From assembly GCF_006265175.1 (NCBI RefSeq), contig NZ_VDCQ01000003.1:126059-190058 (forward strand): DNA of 64,000 nucleotides, in the 5' to 3' direction. The notes beneath the pieces are model-generated. The model ran no database searches. It had not been told where the DNA came from and worked only from the letters and a program-made list of their open reading frames with translations. The DNA is from Paenibacillus hemerocallicola. GTDB lineage: Bacteria > Bacillota > Bacilli > Paenibacillales > NBRC-103111. Of the stretch, positions 7,674 to 15,997 are shown piece by piece (position 1 is the stretch's first letter; each line of letters begins with the position of its first letter). Made by a program: the position numbers and the translations under genes.

Positions 7674-10600
7674 TCAGGTTTTTGGATGCCGTGCAGATTT
7701 CCTCGATCTCGATTTCGGAATGCGGAACGAAATCGTTGTTCCGACTCCCGGCTCGCTATGGATGAACAAGCCTTCGCCGTACTGCTGCGTCAGTCTCCGA
7801 TGCGTGTTGAGCAGTCCGATTCCCCGGCCGCTTCGCCGTTCGCCGTTCAGCAGCCCGCTGATTTTCTCCTGATCGATGCCTGCGCCGTCGTCCGAGATCG
7901 TTACGGTCGAATAATCGTTGTCGTTGGTTATGGTAATCCGGACGGTTCCGCCTTCGAACTTGCTGAGTATGCCGTGCTTCACGGCGTTCTCCACCACCGG
8001 CTGGATCGTGAGAGGAGGGAGCTGCAGTCCGTGATTCGGTTCGATCTCCCAGACGACGTTCAACCGGTCCTCGAAACGCTCCTTCTCGATATACAGATAA
8101 GAACGAACCAGTGTAAGCTCGTGCTCGAGCGGGACTAACCGCTCGGAGTTCCAGAAATCGAAGCTGATCCGCAAGTAGGTGCTGAATGCTTCGACAAGCC
8201 CGTTCATTTTGTTCGTATCGATATCGCCCAATGCCGTGATCGAATTCAGTGTATTAAACAAAAAGTGGGGTTGGATCTGGGCTTGCAAATAAGCCGCTTC
8301 CATTCGAAGCCGTTCGCCGACCGACTGCTTCAGGCTGATCAATGCCCTCACCCGGTATTTCAATTCCATGGCGTCAACCGGCTTGGTCACGTAATCGTTC
8401 GCTCCGGACAAAAATCCCGAGTAGACGTCTTCCTGCTGGTTGCGCGCCGTCAGCAGCAAAATCGGCAACTCGGATATCGAGTAGCGTTCCCGTACGATCC
8501 GCGCTAACTCGTAACCGGACATCCGGGACATCATGACGTCGGCGATCAGCAGATCCCACTGGGTAGTCTCCAGCAGCGATACGGCTTCCACTCCGGAAGT
8601 CGTAACCGTGATGTCGTACCGTTCCGAGGACAAAATATTGCTCAATACTTTCAAATTGATCGAATCGTCGTCGACGGCCAATATTTTCGGATTACCGGTA
8701 GATGGAGCTTCCTTCGATACTTGGAAGGAGTCCGGTAACGGCGGCACCGTCCCGGCATCTATGACCACCGGATCTCCTTGGGCGGCGGACGGGTCGGGTA
8801 GTTCCGAATACGAAGCGATATGATGATTATCGGACAAAGGAAGCGTAAAAGTGAAAACCGATCCTTCGCCCGGCGCCGATCGTAAGGTCAACAAACCGCC
8901 GTGAAGCTCTATCAGCGACCTGCATATGCTCAGACCGAGTCCGATGCCTGCGCCGACGCCGAAGCCGGCAGCTCCTTGCTCGTAGGGCAGGAATGCGCGA
9001 GCTTGCGTGTCGTAGTCCATCCCGATTCCGGTGTCCGATACGTGGATAGCCGCCCGACCCTCCATGATTTCGGCTGAAACAGAAATCATACCCTCATGCG
9101 TAAATTTGATCGCATTATGAAGCAGGTTGAACAAAATTTGCACAAGTCTTTTCTCGTCGGCGATGACGGCGGGAAAAGACGGCGCAATCTCCATGCCGAT
9201 CCGGATCGGCTTGCCCTCGGTCAAATACCTGACCATATCGATCACGCCGGTTGCTACGGATTGTACGCGAACGTTGCCGGGGCGAAGAGAAACGCGATTT
9301 TCCTTCAATTGCGACAAGTCGAGCAAATCGTTCAGCGTATAGGACATCCGGCGGCTTATCGTAATGAGGAGCTCCAGATCTTTCCGATTTTTCTCCTTCA
9401 TCGTATCCCACTCGTCGTTCGCGACCGATTGCGCGATATTCATAATGCCGTGCAGCGGCGTTCTCAGCTCGTGGGACGTATTGGCGAGAAATTCATCCTT
9501 CAGCCTGTCTTCCTTTTGCAGCCATTCGGTCAGTTTGGCGTTTTGTTCCGCATTGCGGAAATATTGCTTGAACCAGAAGGCGGAAAACCCGACGACCGCC
9601 GCCACAATGTCGAACGGGTAAAACGTTACGTCGACATAACCCCTGCTTTTCAAAGATCCCCAGACAATGCTGGACAAGACGCTTGCTGCGGCCATGAGCA
9701 GGAAAAAGGCGTCTTTGTAGTTCCGGACGAGCATTTTGGCGATTATGAAGTTGATCGCGACAACCGGAAATACGACAGCAAACGAAAATAGGGGCGTGCA
9801 TAGCAATATCCATTCGTGAGGCGCGATGATGAGAAAGACCGCATATAAGACGACAAACCAATCGTACCAGCGCAACAACTTACCGCCGATCGTATATTCC
9901 GGAAACATTTGCTTGATAACCCTCAGCATGAAATACGACAAGGCCGCGTAGGACAGCAGCTTCAGTTTGATCGACCAGGCGAAAGAAATCGGCAACCAGA
10001 GCAGAAGCAGTAAATCGTCGTCTGTGGCGACGGACAGAGCGGCGCAGACGAACAGCACAATCAAAGATAGAATGACCTTTTGCCTGCGGTTGAACAAAAA
10101 GACGATACCCGCATACAAGGCGTGCAGCAGCAAAATGACGATCGTGACGAGCTGGAATCCGATCGAGTACATCCGTTCGCTGTCGATAGCCGCCTGCGAG
10201 CCGAAGCGAATCGATTTGACGATGCCGCCCATGCGCGGATTGTCGAAGTTGGCGGCATGGACAAACAGTTCGATTTCATTGCGACCGTCCGCCGCGTACG
10301 TGGCAGAATAGGTGTTCGCCTTGGCCTTGTAATGTTCCTTGTTTTCCGCCGGCGGACCAAAGCTCGACAGCTTTTCCCCGTTCACATACATTGCCGAAGC
10401 AGCCGAAATTTTTTGAACCCAAAAACCGTACGGCTGCTCCAGATTTCCGCTGACCATTATGCGCAGCCGGTAGGTTCCGTAGCCGTAGGGGGTTTGTCCG
10501 GGCATAGACGTACGCCAGTCACTCGGAACTTGGATATAGGCCGGCTCCGATGAGGAGGTTGGTCCTCGTTCGTTATTCGGCACTAATTGTTCCGGATAAA

Positions 10601-10832
10601 ACTCCCACTCGCCGTTAAGCGTGATCGATCGGTTGCCCTCGAAGTTCCATTCGCGCAAGTCCAGCACGCCTCGAGAGGCGTGAGGATGGTCCGGGGTCGC
10701 TTGTATGGCCATCCACACCAGGCGCAGACTGGTAAGCAAGCATAGGAATAACGTGATCAGTAAAAACAGCTTGCGTCTCGACATGGAATCAGGCCGTCGT
10801 TGCCGGCATCGCGGCAATATCGCTTTCCGCAT
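7674..10832 (-). CDS. Hybrid sensor histidine kinase: 7TMR-DISM, HisKA/HATPase, receiver, LytS-type kinase
   Basis: A 1052-residue membrane sensor. After an N-terminal membrane segment (LFLLITLFLCLLTSLRLVWM) comes an extracellular jelly-roll module (residues 40-205), seven membrane helices (about 215-410), a HisKA H-box NTSHELRTPLHG, N-box NLLHNAIKFT, G-boxes DTGIGMD and GIGLGLSI, a receiver domain (AVDDDSIN, DVMM, TKP), and a second LytS-like kinase with QIQPHFLFNTLNSI and NAVKHGI. It therefore has two catalytic kinase cores around one receiver. No separate response regulator lies nearby, so output must go through a distant partner. ATG 10832 has a weak GGGGA site; ATG 10784 is an alternative. 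Confidence 0.92.
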   Translation of the reverse strand: MRKAILPRCRQRRPDSMSRRKLFLLITLFLCLLTSLRLVWMAIQATPDHPHASRGVLDLREWNFEGNRSITLNGEWEFYPEQLVPNNERGPTSSSEPAYIQVPSDWRTSMPGQTPYGYGTYRLRIMVSGNLEQPYGFWVQKISAASAMYVNGEKLSSFGPPAENKEHYKAKANTYSATYAADGRNEIELFVHAANFDNPRMGGIVKSIRFGSQAAIDSERMYSIGFQLVTIVILLLHALYAGIVFLFNRRQKVILSLIVLFVCAALSVATDDDLLLLLWLPISFAWSIKLKLLSYAALSYFMLRVIKQMFPEYTIGGKLLRWYDWFVVLYAVFLIIAPHEWILLCTPLFSFAVVFPVVAINFIIAKMLVRNYKDAFFLLMAAASVLSSIVWGSLKSRGYVDVTFYPFDIVAAVVGFSAFWFKQYFRNAEQNAKLTEWLQKEDRLKDEFLANTSHELRTPLHGIMNIAQSVANDEWDTMKEKNRKDLELLITISRRMSYTLNDLLDLSQLKENRVSLRPGNVRVQSVATGVIDMVRYLTEGKPIRIGMEIAPSFPAVIADEKRLVQILFNLLHNAIKFTHEGMISVSAEIMEGRAAIHVSDTGIGMDYDTQARAFLPYEQGAAGFGVGAGIGLGLSICRSLIELHGGLLTLRSAPGEGSVFTFTLPLSDNHHIASYSELPDPSAAQGDPVVIDAGTVPPLPDSFQVSKEAPSTGNPKILAVDDDSINLKVLSNILSSERYDITVTTSGVEAVSLLETTQWDLLIADVMMSRMSGYELARIVRERYSISELPILLLTARNQQEDVYSGFLSGANDYVTKPVDAMELKYRVRALISLKQSVGERLRMEAAYLQAQIQPHFLFNTLNSITALGDIDTNKMNGLVEAFSTYLRISFDFWNSERLVPLEHELTLVRSYLYIEKERFEDRLNVVWEIEPNHGLQLPPLTIQPVVENAVKHGILSKFEGGTVRITITNDNDYSTVTISDDGAGIDQEKISGLLNGERRSGRGIGLLNTHRRLTQQYGEGLFIHSEPGVGTTISFRIPKSRSRKSARHPKT

Positions 10833-11139
10833 TCGGCATCCCCGATTTTGACGGTTCGGTATTGTCGGGGGCGTTACATTTTTTCCTCATGTTTGCGTTC
10901 TCCTCCGCCGTTAGCGCTATCATTTTTTTGCTATTCCTAGTTTCGCCGCTTTCGTCGGAAATGGCAAGTACGGAAGCAGTGCGAGCGAACGTATGGAAGG
11001 GTATAATTAGTTAGCGGAAGTTAACCCTAAAGGGGATGCCCTGTGCCGATACAGAAAGTAGTTATCAAATAACATCGCTTTTGTTTTATGTAATAGAAAA
11101 TATTAAAATACATAAAAACATGACAAAGAAGGAGATACG
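10833..11139. promoter_or_regulatory. Divergent promoter region between the hybrid kinase and selO
   Basis: This 307-base region separates divergent genes. A TATAAT at 11002-11007 could be the -10 element for selO, but no good -35 lies at the right distance. The selO start is preceded by AAGAAGGAG. No dyad or riboswitch-like structure is apparent. Confidence 0.35.
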
Positions 11140-12615
11140 ATGACAGAGAATAAAGCAGGTACAGAAGCAGGATGGAACTTCGACAACGGTTATGCCCGTC
11201 TGCCGAAGTCGCTTTATACGAGGCTCAACCCGACACCCGCAAGCTCGCCGAAGCTGGTTATTTTTAATGATCCGTTGGCAATATCCCTAGGGTTGAACGT
11301 TCAAGCGCTGCAAAGCAATGACGGTATATCGGTGCTTGCCGGCAACCGGATTCCCGAAGGGGCATTGCCTCTTGCTCAAGCTTACGCCGGACATCAATTC
11401 GGGCATTTTAATTTGCTGGGAGACGGCCGGGCTCTGCTGCTTGGCGAACAGATCACTCCGCAGGGGGAGAGGTTTGATATTCAGCTTAAAGGTTCAGGCA
11501 GGACGCCATACTCCCGTCAAGGCGACGGTCGAGCGGCACTCGGACCGATGCTGCGCGAATACATCATCAGCGAAGCCATGTTTGCGCTTGGAATACCTAC
11601 GACCCGCAGCCTGGCCGTTGTTACAACCGGGGAGTCTATAATCCGTGATACCGAGCAAGCCGGCGCAATTTTGAATCGCGTGGCTGCAAGTCATCTGCGG
11701 GTAGGTACTTTTCAATACGTTTCGAATTGGGGCACTGCCCAAGATCTCCAAATATTGGCCGATTACACCTTGCAAAGACATTATCCGGAAGCGGATTCGG
11801 AGGAGAACCGCTATCTTGCGCTGCTTCATGAAGTGATCAAGCGGCAGGCCGTACTGATTGCCAAATGGCAGCTGGTCGGCTTTATTCACGGGGTAATGAA
11901 CACCGACAACATGGCACTCAGCGGAGAAACGATAGATTATGGTCCTTGCGCCTTCATGGATGCCTATGACCCGGCAACTGTATTCAGTTCCATCGACATC
12001 CGCGGCCGCTATGCCTATGGCAACCAACCGCGTATTGCCGCCTGGAATCTCGCGAGATTTGCCGAAGCTCTATTGCCTCTGCTGCATGACAACGAGGAGC
12101 AGGCTGTCAAATTGGCCGAGGATGCGATTTCAGATTTTATCGAGTTGTATCGCCGCGATTGGCTCGCGGGAATGAGGGCGAAACTGGGAATCTTTAACGA
12201 AGAGCAGCACGATGAATCCCTTATTGAAGACCTCCTCAGTATGATGCAGAAAAATCGTGCGGACTTCACCAATACTTTCCGCGCATTAACTTTTGACAAG
12301 CCGGAGGATACGGCCCTGTTTGGGACCGTGGAATTTACTCAGTGGCACGAGCTGTGGCAGGCGAGACTGGGCAGGCAGCAGGAACCAAAAGCTTCCTCGC
12401 ATCAGTTGATGCGGAACAACAATCCAGCGGTCATTCCTCGCAACCATCGTGTAGAAGACGCGCTGGAGGCCGCGGTGAATCTAGGAGATTTCAGCGTAAT
12501 GGAGAGGCTTCTTGATGTTCTATCGCGCCCTTTCGCTCACTCCAACGAACAGGCTGATTACTCCACATTGCCTGCGCAATCAAACCGTCCTTACCGAACC
12601 TTTTGCGGGACCTGA
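11140..12615 (+). CDS. selO: SelO/YdiU-family protein adenylyltransferase
   Basis: A 491-residue SelO (UPF0061) pseudokinase. Conserved blocks: [20 protein letters not shown] (residues 77-96), the [20 protein letters not shown] segment, the [19 protein letters not shown] core with catalytic Asn/Asp, and the C-terminal YRTFCGT, where animal homologues carry selenocysteine. The family transfers AMP from ATP to Ser, Thr or Tyr of redox proteins. Full length (E. coli YdiU is 478). Start ATG 11140 follows AAGAAGGAG. It stands alone, apart from its divergent kinase neighbour. Confidence 0.95.
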   Translation: MTENKAGTEAGWNFDNGYARLPKSLYTRLNPTPASSPKLVIFNDPLAISLGLNVQALQSNDGISVLAGNRIPEGALPLAQAYAGHQFGHFNLLGDGRALLLGEQITPQGERFDIQLKGSGRTPYSRQGDGRAALGPMLREYIISEAMFALGIPTTRSLAVVTTGESIIRDTEQAGAILNRVAASHLRVGTFQYVSNWGTAQDLQILADYTLQRHYPEADSEENRYLALLHEVIKRQAVLIAKWQLVGFIHGVMNTDNMALSGETIDYGPCAFMDAYDPATVFSSIDIRGRYAYGNQPRIAAWNLARFAEALLPLLHDNEEQAVKLAEDAISDFIELYRRDWLAGMRAKLGIFNEEQHDESLIEDLLSMMQKNRADFTNTFRALTFDKPEDTALFGTVEFTQWHELWQARLGRQQEPKASSHQLMRNNNPAVIPRNHRVEDALEAAVNLGDFSVMERLLDVLSRPFAHSNEQADYSTLPAQSNRPYRTFCGT

Positions 12616-12636
12616 TGCAGAAACATTGGATCGTTC

Positions 12637-12667
12637 GAAGGCTGCCGACATGACCGGCAGCCTTAAG
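12637..12667 (+). terminator. Hairpin after selO without a clear T tract
   Basis: AGGCTGCCG and CGGCAGCCT form a strong stem at 12639-12662, and CCTTAAGG occurs twice just after. There is no immediate T run, so intrinsic termination is uncertain. It may act as a 3' end stabiliser. Confidence 0.35.
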
Positions 12668-12778
12668 GCCCAGGCACAGTAAAAAGCCTTAAGGACTATT
12701 TTCTATATTCTACCATGAACAAAGTTTGTAGCGACTCCTCATAATATTGAAGGGGATTAGTATCCAGCCGTTCAACTA

Positions 12779-12806
12779 AGTTAACATAACATTATTTATG
12801 TAAACT
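12779..12806. repeat. Copy of an AGTTAAC-N14-GTWAACT dyad
   Basis: AGTTAAC, 14 AT-rich bases, then GTAAACT. It is a one-mismatch relative of the perfect dyad at 51878-51905. It lies between convergent genes, not in an obvious promoter. The rest of 12616-12890 shows no gene. Confidence 0.35.
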
Positions 12807-12890
12807 AATTATGAAAACGATAAATTCCCAAAGGCAAGAGGGAAAAGAGGATACGGATTCGCTATCGGAAACGAGTGCTCACTCTCCCGC

Positions 12891-12928
12891 AAAAATGAGG
12901 CTGCCGGCTTGGGGAGCGGCAGCCTCAT
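12891..12928 (-). terminator. Rho-independent terminator of the siderophore-binding lipoprotein gene
   Basis: TGAGGCTGCC (12895-12904) and GGCAGCCTCA (12918-12927) form a perfect 10-bp stem. On the minus strand it is followed by TTTTTG. It lies 37 bases past the stop codon at 12965. Confidence 0.8.
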
Positions 12929-12964
12929 TATGCTAACGGGCGGAAAAGCTCAAATCGATCAAAC

Positions 12965-13960
12965 CTACTTGGACAAGCTCTTCACGACATCGTCCATCAC
13001 TTTCGAGCCGGCGATAAGTCCGTTGTACAGCCAACTGCCGGAACGGTCGAACTCGTACACATGTCCCGCTTTGACGGCCGGAATGTTTCTCCACAGCGGT
13101 TCCTCCAGATTGCCGGCTTGCCCTTTGTCGCTGTTGACGAGGAAAATATAGTCGGCGTCCAGTTCGGCGAGCTTCTCGAGCGAGATTGACACCCAATTTG
13201 CTTTGGCATCCGGAAGCACGGCCAAAATATTGGGCGACTTCATACCCAAATCGCCATACAAGACGGCTCCGCTCGCCACTTTACCGTTCACGACGTAAAA
13301 CGTTTTCTTGCTCAGCCACAATATGGCGGCGGATTTGTCGCCGATCGTTTGCTTGACCTTATCCCGGGTTGTTTTGGCTTTGTCTTCATATTCTTTGAGC
13401 GCTTTCTCGGCAATATCGGTTTTATTCAGCAGTTCAGCCATTTTCAACAGCGTTTTGCGCCAATCGCCGACAATTTCGTCACCCAGCACGTAGGTTGGCG
13501 CGATTTTTGAGTACTGCTCATACAGCCCCTTGGCTACCTGCGATTCGTTGCCGATCAACAGCAGATCGGGCGAAAAGCTCAGAACCGTCTCCGGAGGAAG
13601 CGTCGACGGTATGGTCGGAACTCCGCTTAGCTCTTTCTCCAAATACAGCTGCGTTCCGTTCGCCACCATCCATTGCGCAACCGGCTTCTCTCCCAATACA
13701 AGCAGCGGATCTTCCAAATACGAGGCGATTATCCGTTTCGGATTGGCCGGTATCGTTACTTCATTTCCCATTGCATCTTTGACCTTTTTCTCCGCGACCG
13801 GCTTGGCGGCTGTAGAAGAACCGGGAGCAGAGGTCTCGGCAGCGGAGCCGGCCACTTGGTTCGTACTTTCTTTGTTCCCTCCGCAAGCCGAAGCCGTCAG
13901 CGAGATTGCCAGTATTGCCGATAATAGTCCGATATGTTTCCGCGACTTGAACATGACCAT
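12965..13960 (-). CDS. Iron-siderophore ABC transporter substrate-binding lipoprotein (FecB/FhuD-like)
   Basis: A 331-residue lipoprotein. The signal peptide ends in the lipobox LTASAC, with Cys near residue 22 anchoring it to the membrane. The mature part is a class III (helical-backbone) binding protein: NPKRIIASYLEDPLLVLGEK, FSPDLLLIGNE, and LAELDADYIFLVNSDKG are typical. It captures a ferric siderophore or haem-like chelate and hands it to a permease that is not encoded here. ATG 13960 is used because GGAGG lies upstream; the longer frame to 14038 covers the Fur box. Regulation by Fur is indicated by the box at 14012-14030. Confidence 0.9.
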   Translation of the reverse strand: MVMFKSRKHIGLLSAILAISLTASACGGNKESTNQVAGSAAETSAPGSSTAAKPVAEKKVKDAMGNEVTIPANPKRIIASYLEDPLLVLGEKPVAQWMVANGTQLYLEKELSGVPTIPSTLPPETVLSFSPDLLLIGNESQVAKGLYEQYSKIAPTYVLGDEIVGDWRKTLLKMAELLNKTDIAEKALKEYEDKAKTTRDKVKQTIGDKSAAILWLSKKTFYVVNGKVASGAVLYGDLGMKSPNILAVLPDAKANWVSISLEKLAELDADYIFLVNSDKGQAGNLEEPLWRNIPAVKAGHVYEFDRSGSWLYNGLIAGSKVMDDVVKSLSK

Positions 13961-14011
13961 TTTTAGGATTCCTCCATAGATATCGATTAAACAATTACAC
14001 TCGGCCTCTAT

Positions 14012-14030
14012 GATATTGAAAATCATTATC
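14012..14030 (-). promoter_or_regulatory. Fur box
   Basis: GATATTGAAAATCATTATC matches 17 of 19 positions of the Fur consensus GATAATGATAATCATTATC. It lies about 50 bases before the start of the siderophore-binding lipoprotein, so that gene should be repressed by iron. Confidence 0.8.
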
Positions 14031-14159
14031 ATAGTCAAGCGTATTCCCTAAAAGAATTTCGTACAAATAAAATTAATAATATTAAATAATAATGACATTA
14101 AATACATTTCCGGGTCGTTATTATAGTCCGTGCTCGCAATCGTTAATATCATTAACTAA

Positions 14160-14315
14160 ATGGAGTTAAAGAACCAGCCACGAACAACCAACCACTACAA
14201 CCCATGCAGTAGAAGGGGGAATTGCCATATAGGCGAGCTTTGTCTTCCACGGAATGAAAACTGTGCGAATAGATCATTCGTTCAACTTATTGGAGATGAG
14301 TTGTACTCGAGGTAA
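14160..14315 (+). CDS. Possible Cys-rich small protein (51 residues)
   Basis: An open frame from ATG 14160 encodes 51 residues. Residues 15-35 hold four cysteines (at 16, 22, 28 and 35) in the order PCSRRGNCHIGELC and then RNENC, followed by SFVQLIGDELYSR. The even Cys spacing and hydrophobic end look like a real metal-binding or disulfide protein, not chance. Against it: no ribosome site is visible. It lies between a Fur box and Fur-like AT motifs. A perfect GTTAAT-ATC-ATTAAC palindrome (14142-14156) sits just before the start. Family not recognised. Confidence 0.4.
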   Translation: MELKNQPRTTNHYNPCSRRGNCHIGELCLPRNENCANRSFVQLIGDELYSR

Positions 14316-14331
14316 TACAAAAAATGATATT

Positions 14332-14424
14332 CATTATAATGATTAAAAATTTATTTACAAATAGATTATAATGATATAATATAAATAACAAGAAAGCGAA
14401 TTCAAATGGCATTGATTATAATGA
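14332..14424 (+). promoter_or_regulatory. Three ATTATAATGA motifs before the GntR gene
   Basis: ATTATAATGA occurs at 14333-14342, 14365-14374 and 14415-14424. The last two lie within GATTATAATGA copies exactly 50 bases apart, and the last ends at the base before the GntR ATG. The first overlaps TGATATTCATTATAA (14325-14339), which is Fur-like (12 of 14). The repeats are probably binding sites for the GntR protein itself or for Fur. Confidence 0.45.
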
Positions 14425-15195
14425 ATGAGCGTGGTGAGGACATTGAAAAAATTGGATAGAGGCTCCGGGATGCCTTTGTATCTTCAGCTAAAGGAGGTTT
14501 TAAAGGAGCACATCGAGGCCAACTACCGACCGGGAGACATGATACCTGTCGAGTCGGAGATCGAAGAAATGTATCAAGTCAGCCGTATGACCGTCCGCAA
14601 GGCGATCGACGAATTGGTTGACGACCAGATCGTCGTGAAACAGCAGGGGCGCGGAACATTCGTACAATCGCCCAAAATTACTCAGGATATGAGCCGGATA
14701 TTCAGCTGGACGGAAGAAATGCAGCAGCTGGGCAAGCAAACCGAAACGAGAGGATTGGAAATCCAGGAAGTACGGCCGTCGCGCAAAATGGTGCAGCAGC
14801 TGCAGCTGGCTGCGAATGAAAAATTGATTTCCATCAAGCGTATTCGTTACGCGAATGGGGAACCTATAGTCATAATGATCAATTATTTAAGGGCGAGCCA
14901 TATTCCCGGATTTCTGGAGACAGGACTGAAGTCGGAATCTTTATATGACGATCTGGAGAAAAGGTACGGGATCCGTTTCTCCGATGCCGAAGAGATCGTC
15001 AGCGCCCGCGAAGCGTCTGATTTGGAAGCGCTCGCTCTTCAAATCGAGCAGTACTCCCCGGTCATGCATATTGTCCGTACGTCTTATTTGGCGGACGGTA
15101 CGCCAATGGAAGTCGTCGATTTGGTAGCACGGGCGGATCGGTATCAATACTCCATCCGGCTTTCCGGAAATAGCCGTTCCCGCAACCTTATCTAA
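14425..15195 (+). CDS. GntR-family (HutC/UTRA) transcriptional regulator
   Basis: A 256-residue regulator: N-terminal GntR winged helix (residues 15-80, MYQVSRMTVRKAIDELVDDQ) and a C-terminal UTRA effector domain (about 100-250, with EKLISIKRIRYANGEPIVIM). UTRA proteins of this kind usually sense a phosphorylated sugar or sugar derivative and control the adjacent PTS or catabolic operon. The start is uncertain: ATG 14425 has no ribosome site, and TTG 14443 has GGTGAGG close by. Leads the PTS operon, 36 bases before the IIA gene, so it is probably an autoregulated local repressor responding to the operon's own substrate. Confidence 0.92.
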   Translation: MSVVRTLKKLDRGSGMPLYLQLKEVLKEHIEANYRPGDMIPVESEIEEMYQVSRMTVRKAIDELVDDQIVVKQQGRGTFVQSPKITQDMSRIFSWTEEMQQLGKQTETRGLEIQEVRPSRKMVQQLQLAANEKLISIKRIRYANGEPIVIMINYLRASHIPGFLETGLKSESLYDDLEKRYGIRFSDAEEIVSAREASDLEALALQIEQYSPVMHIVRTSYLADGTPMEVVDLVARADRYQYSIRLSGNSRSRNLI

Positions 15196-15230
15196 CATCA
15201 AACAACTACGGAACAAAGGGGGTATCGGTC

Positions 15231-15668
15231 ATGCTGCCATTAAGCGAAGAGGTTATTCGATTGGATGCCGATGCGGAGTCGCCGATCGATGCGATTCGTA
15301 TCGCTGGAAATCTGTTAGTGCAGGCAGGCAAAGTCGAACTGGCCTACGTAGAGTCAATGGTTCAGGCGTTTCAAGAGTTGGGGGCATATTTCGTTATTGC
15401 TCCGGGCATTGCGCTGCCTCATTCGCGGCCGGATGAAACCGTCAAAGAAGTTTGTCTGTCGTTAGTTCGGCTGAACCAGCCGGTCGTGTTCGGCCATCCA
15501 AAGAACGATCCCGTTCAATTGGTTTGCGCAATAGCCGGCGTGGACAAGAAAGCTCATATCCAAATGCTGCGCTCGCTTGCCTCGATATTGTCCGACGAGG
15601 CGAAGCTCAATGAAATAATGCGGGCGACTACGGCCGATCATGTATTGTCGACCATGCAGCATTCCTAG
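15231..15668 (+). CDS. PTS EIIA component (ascorbate/fructose-mannitol type)
   Basis: A 145-residue PTS EIIA of the UlaC/mannitol-fructose fold. The phosphoacceptor is His64 in GIALPHSRP. It takes phosphate from HPr and passes it to EIIB. Start ATG 15231 after AAAGGGGG. It sits between the GntR gene and the IIB/IIC genes of the same system. The length and the ascorbate-type partners support an Ula-like system. Confidence 0.92.
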   Translation: MLPLSEEVIRLDADAESPIDAIRIAGNLLVQAGKVELAYVESMVQAFQELGAYFVIAPGIALPHSRPDETVKEVCLSLVRLNQPVVFGHPKNDPVQLVCAIAGVDKKAHIQMLRSLASILSDEAKLNEIMRATTADHVLSTMQHS

Positions 15669-15706
15669 ACCAATCATTTACCAAATGAAACGAGAGGATG
15701 ATAAAC

Positions 15707-15997
15707 ATGAAGGTTGTAACCGTGTGCGGAATGGGATTCGGGACTAGCTTGATGCTGTTGATGGACATTCAAGAAATGGCGGCGAAGCATGGAATTAAAG
15801 TTGAGGGAGAAGCGGTCGATCTCGGCTCGGCCAAAGGAAAAAGCTGTGATCTGATGGTAGCATCCAGCGAAATTGCCGGAGAGCTGAGCGAGGAAAGCGT
15901 ACAAGTGATAGCCATCAACAATTTGCTGGATAAAAACGAACTTCAGGACAAGGTGCTTCCGGTACTTCAAGCTATTATTGCTGGAAAGGATAAATGA
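15707..15997 (+). CDS. PTS EIIB component (UlaB/SgaB type)
   Basis: A 96-residue EIIB of the lactose/ascorbate-type fold. The phosphorylation site is Cys7 in VTVCGMGFGTSLM. ATG 15707 is chosen over ATG 15698 because the GAGAGG site touches the earlier codon. The stop overlaps the EIIC start (ATGA), giving translational coupling. Confidence 0.92.
   Translation: MKVVTVCGMGFGTSLMLLMDIQEMAAKHGIKVEGEAVDLGSAKGKSCDLMVASSEIAGELSEESVQVIAINNLLDKNELQDKVLPVLQAIIAGKDK

Noticed and set aside
14256-14348. 30-codon frame overlapping the Cys-rich frame
   Set aside because: No ribosome site and no Cys or domain pattern; the other frame is the better candidate.
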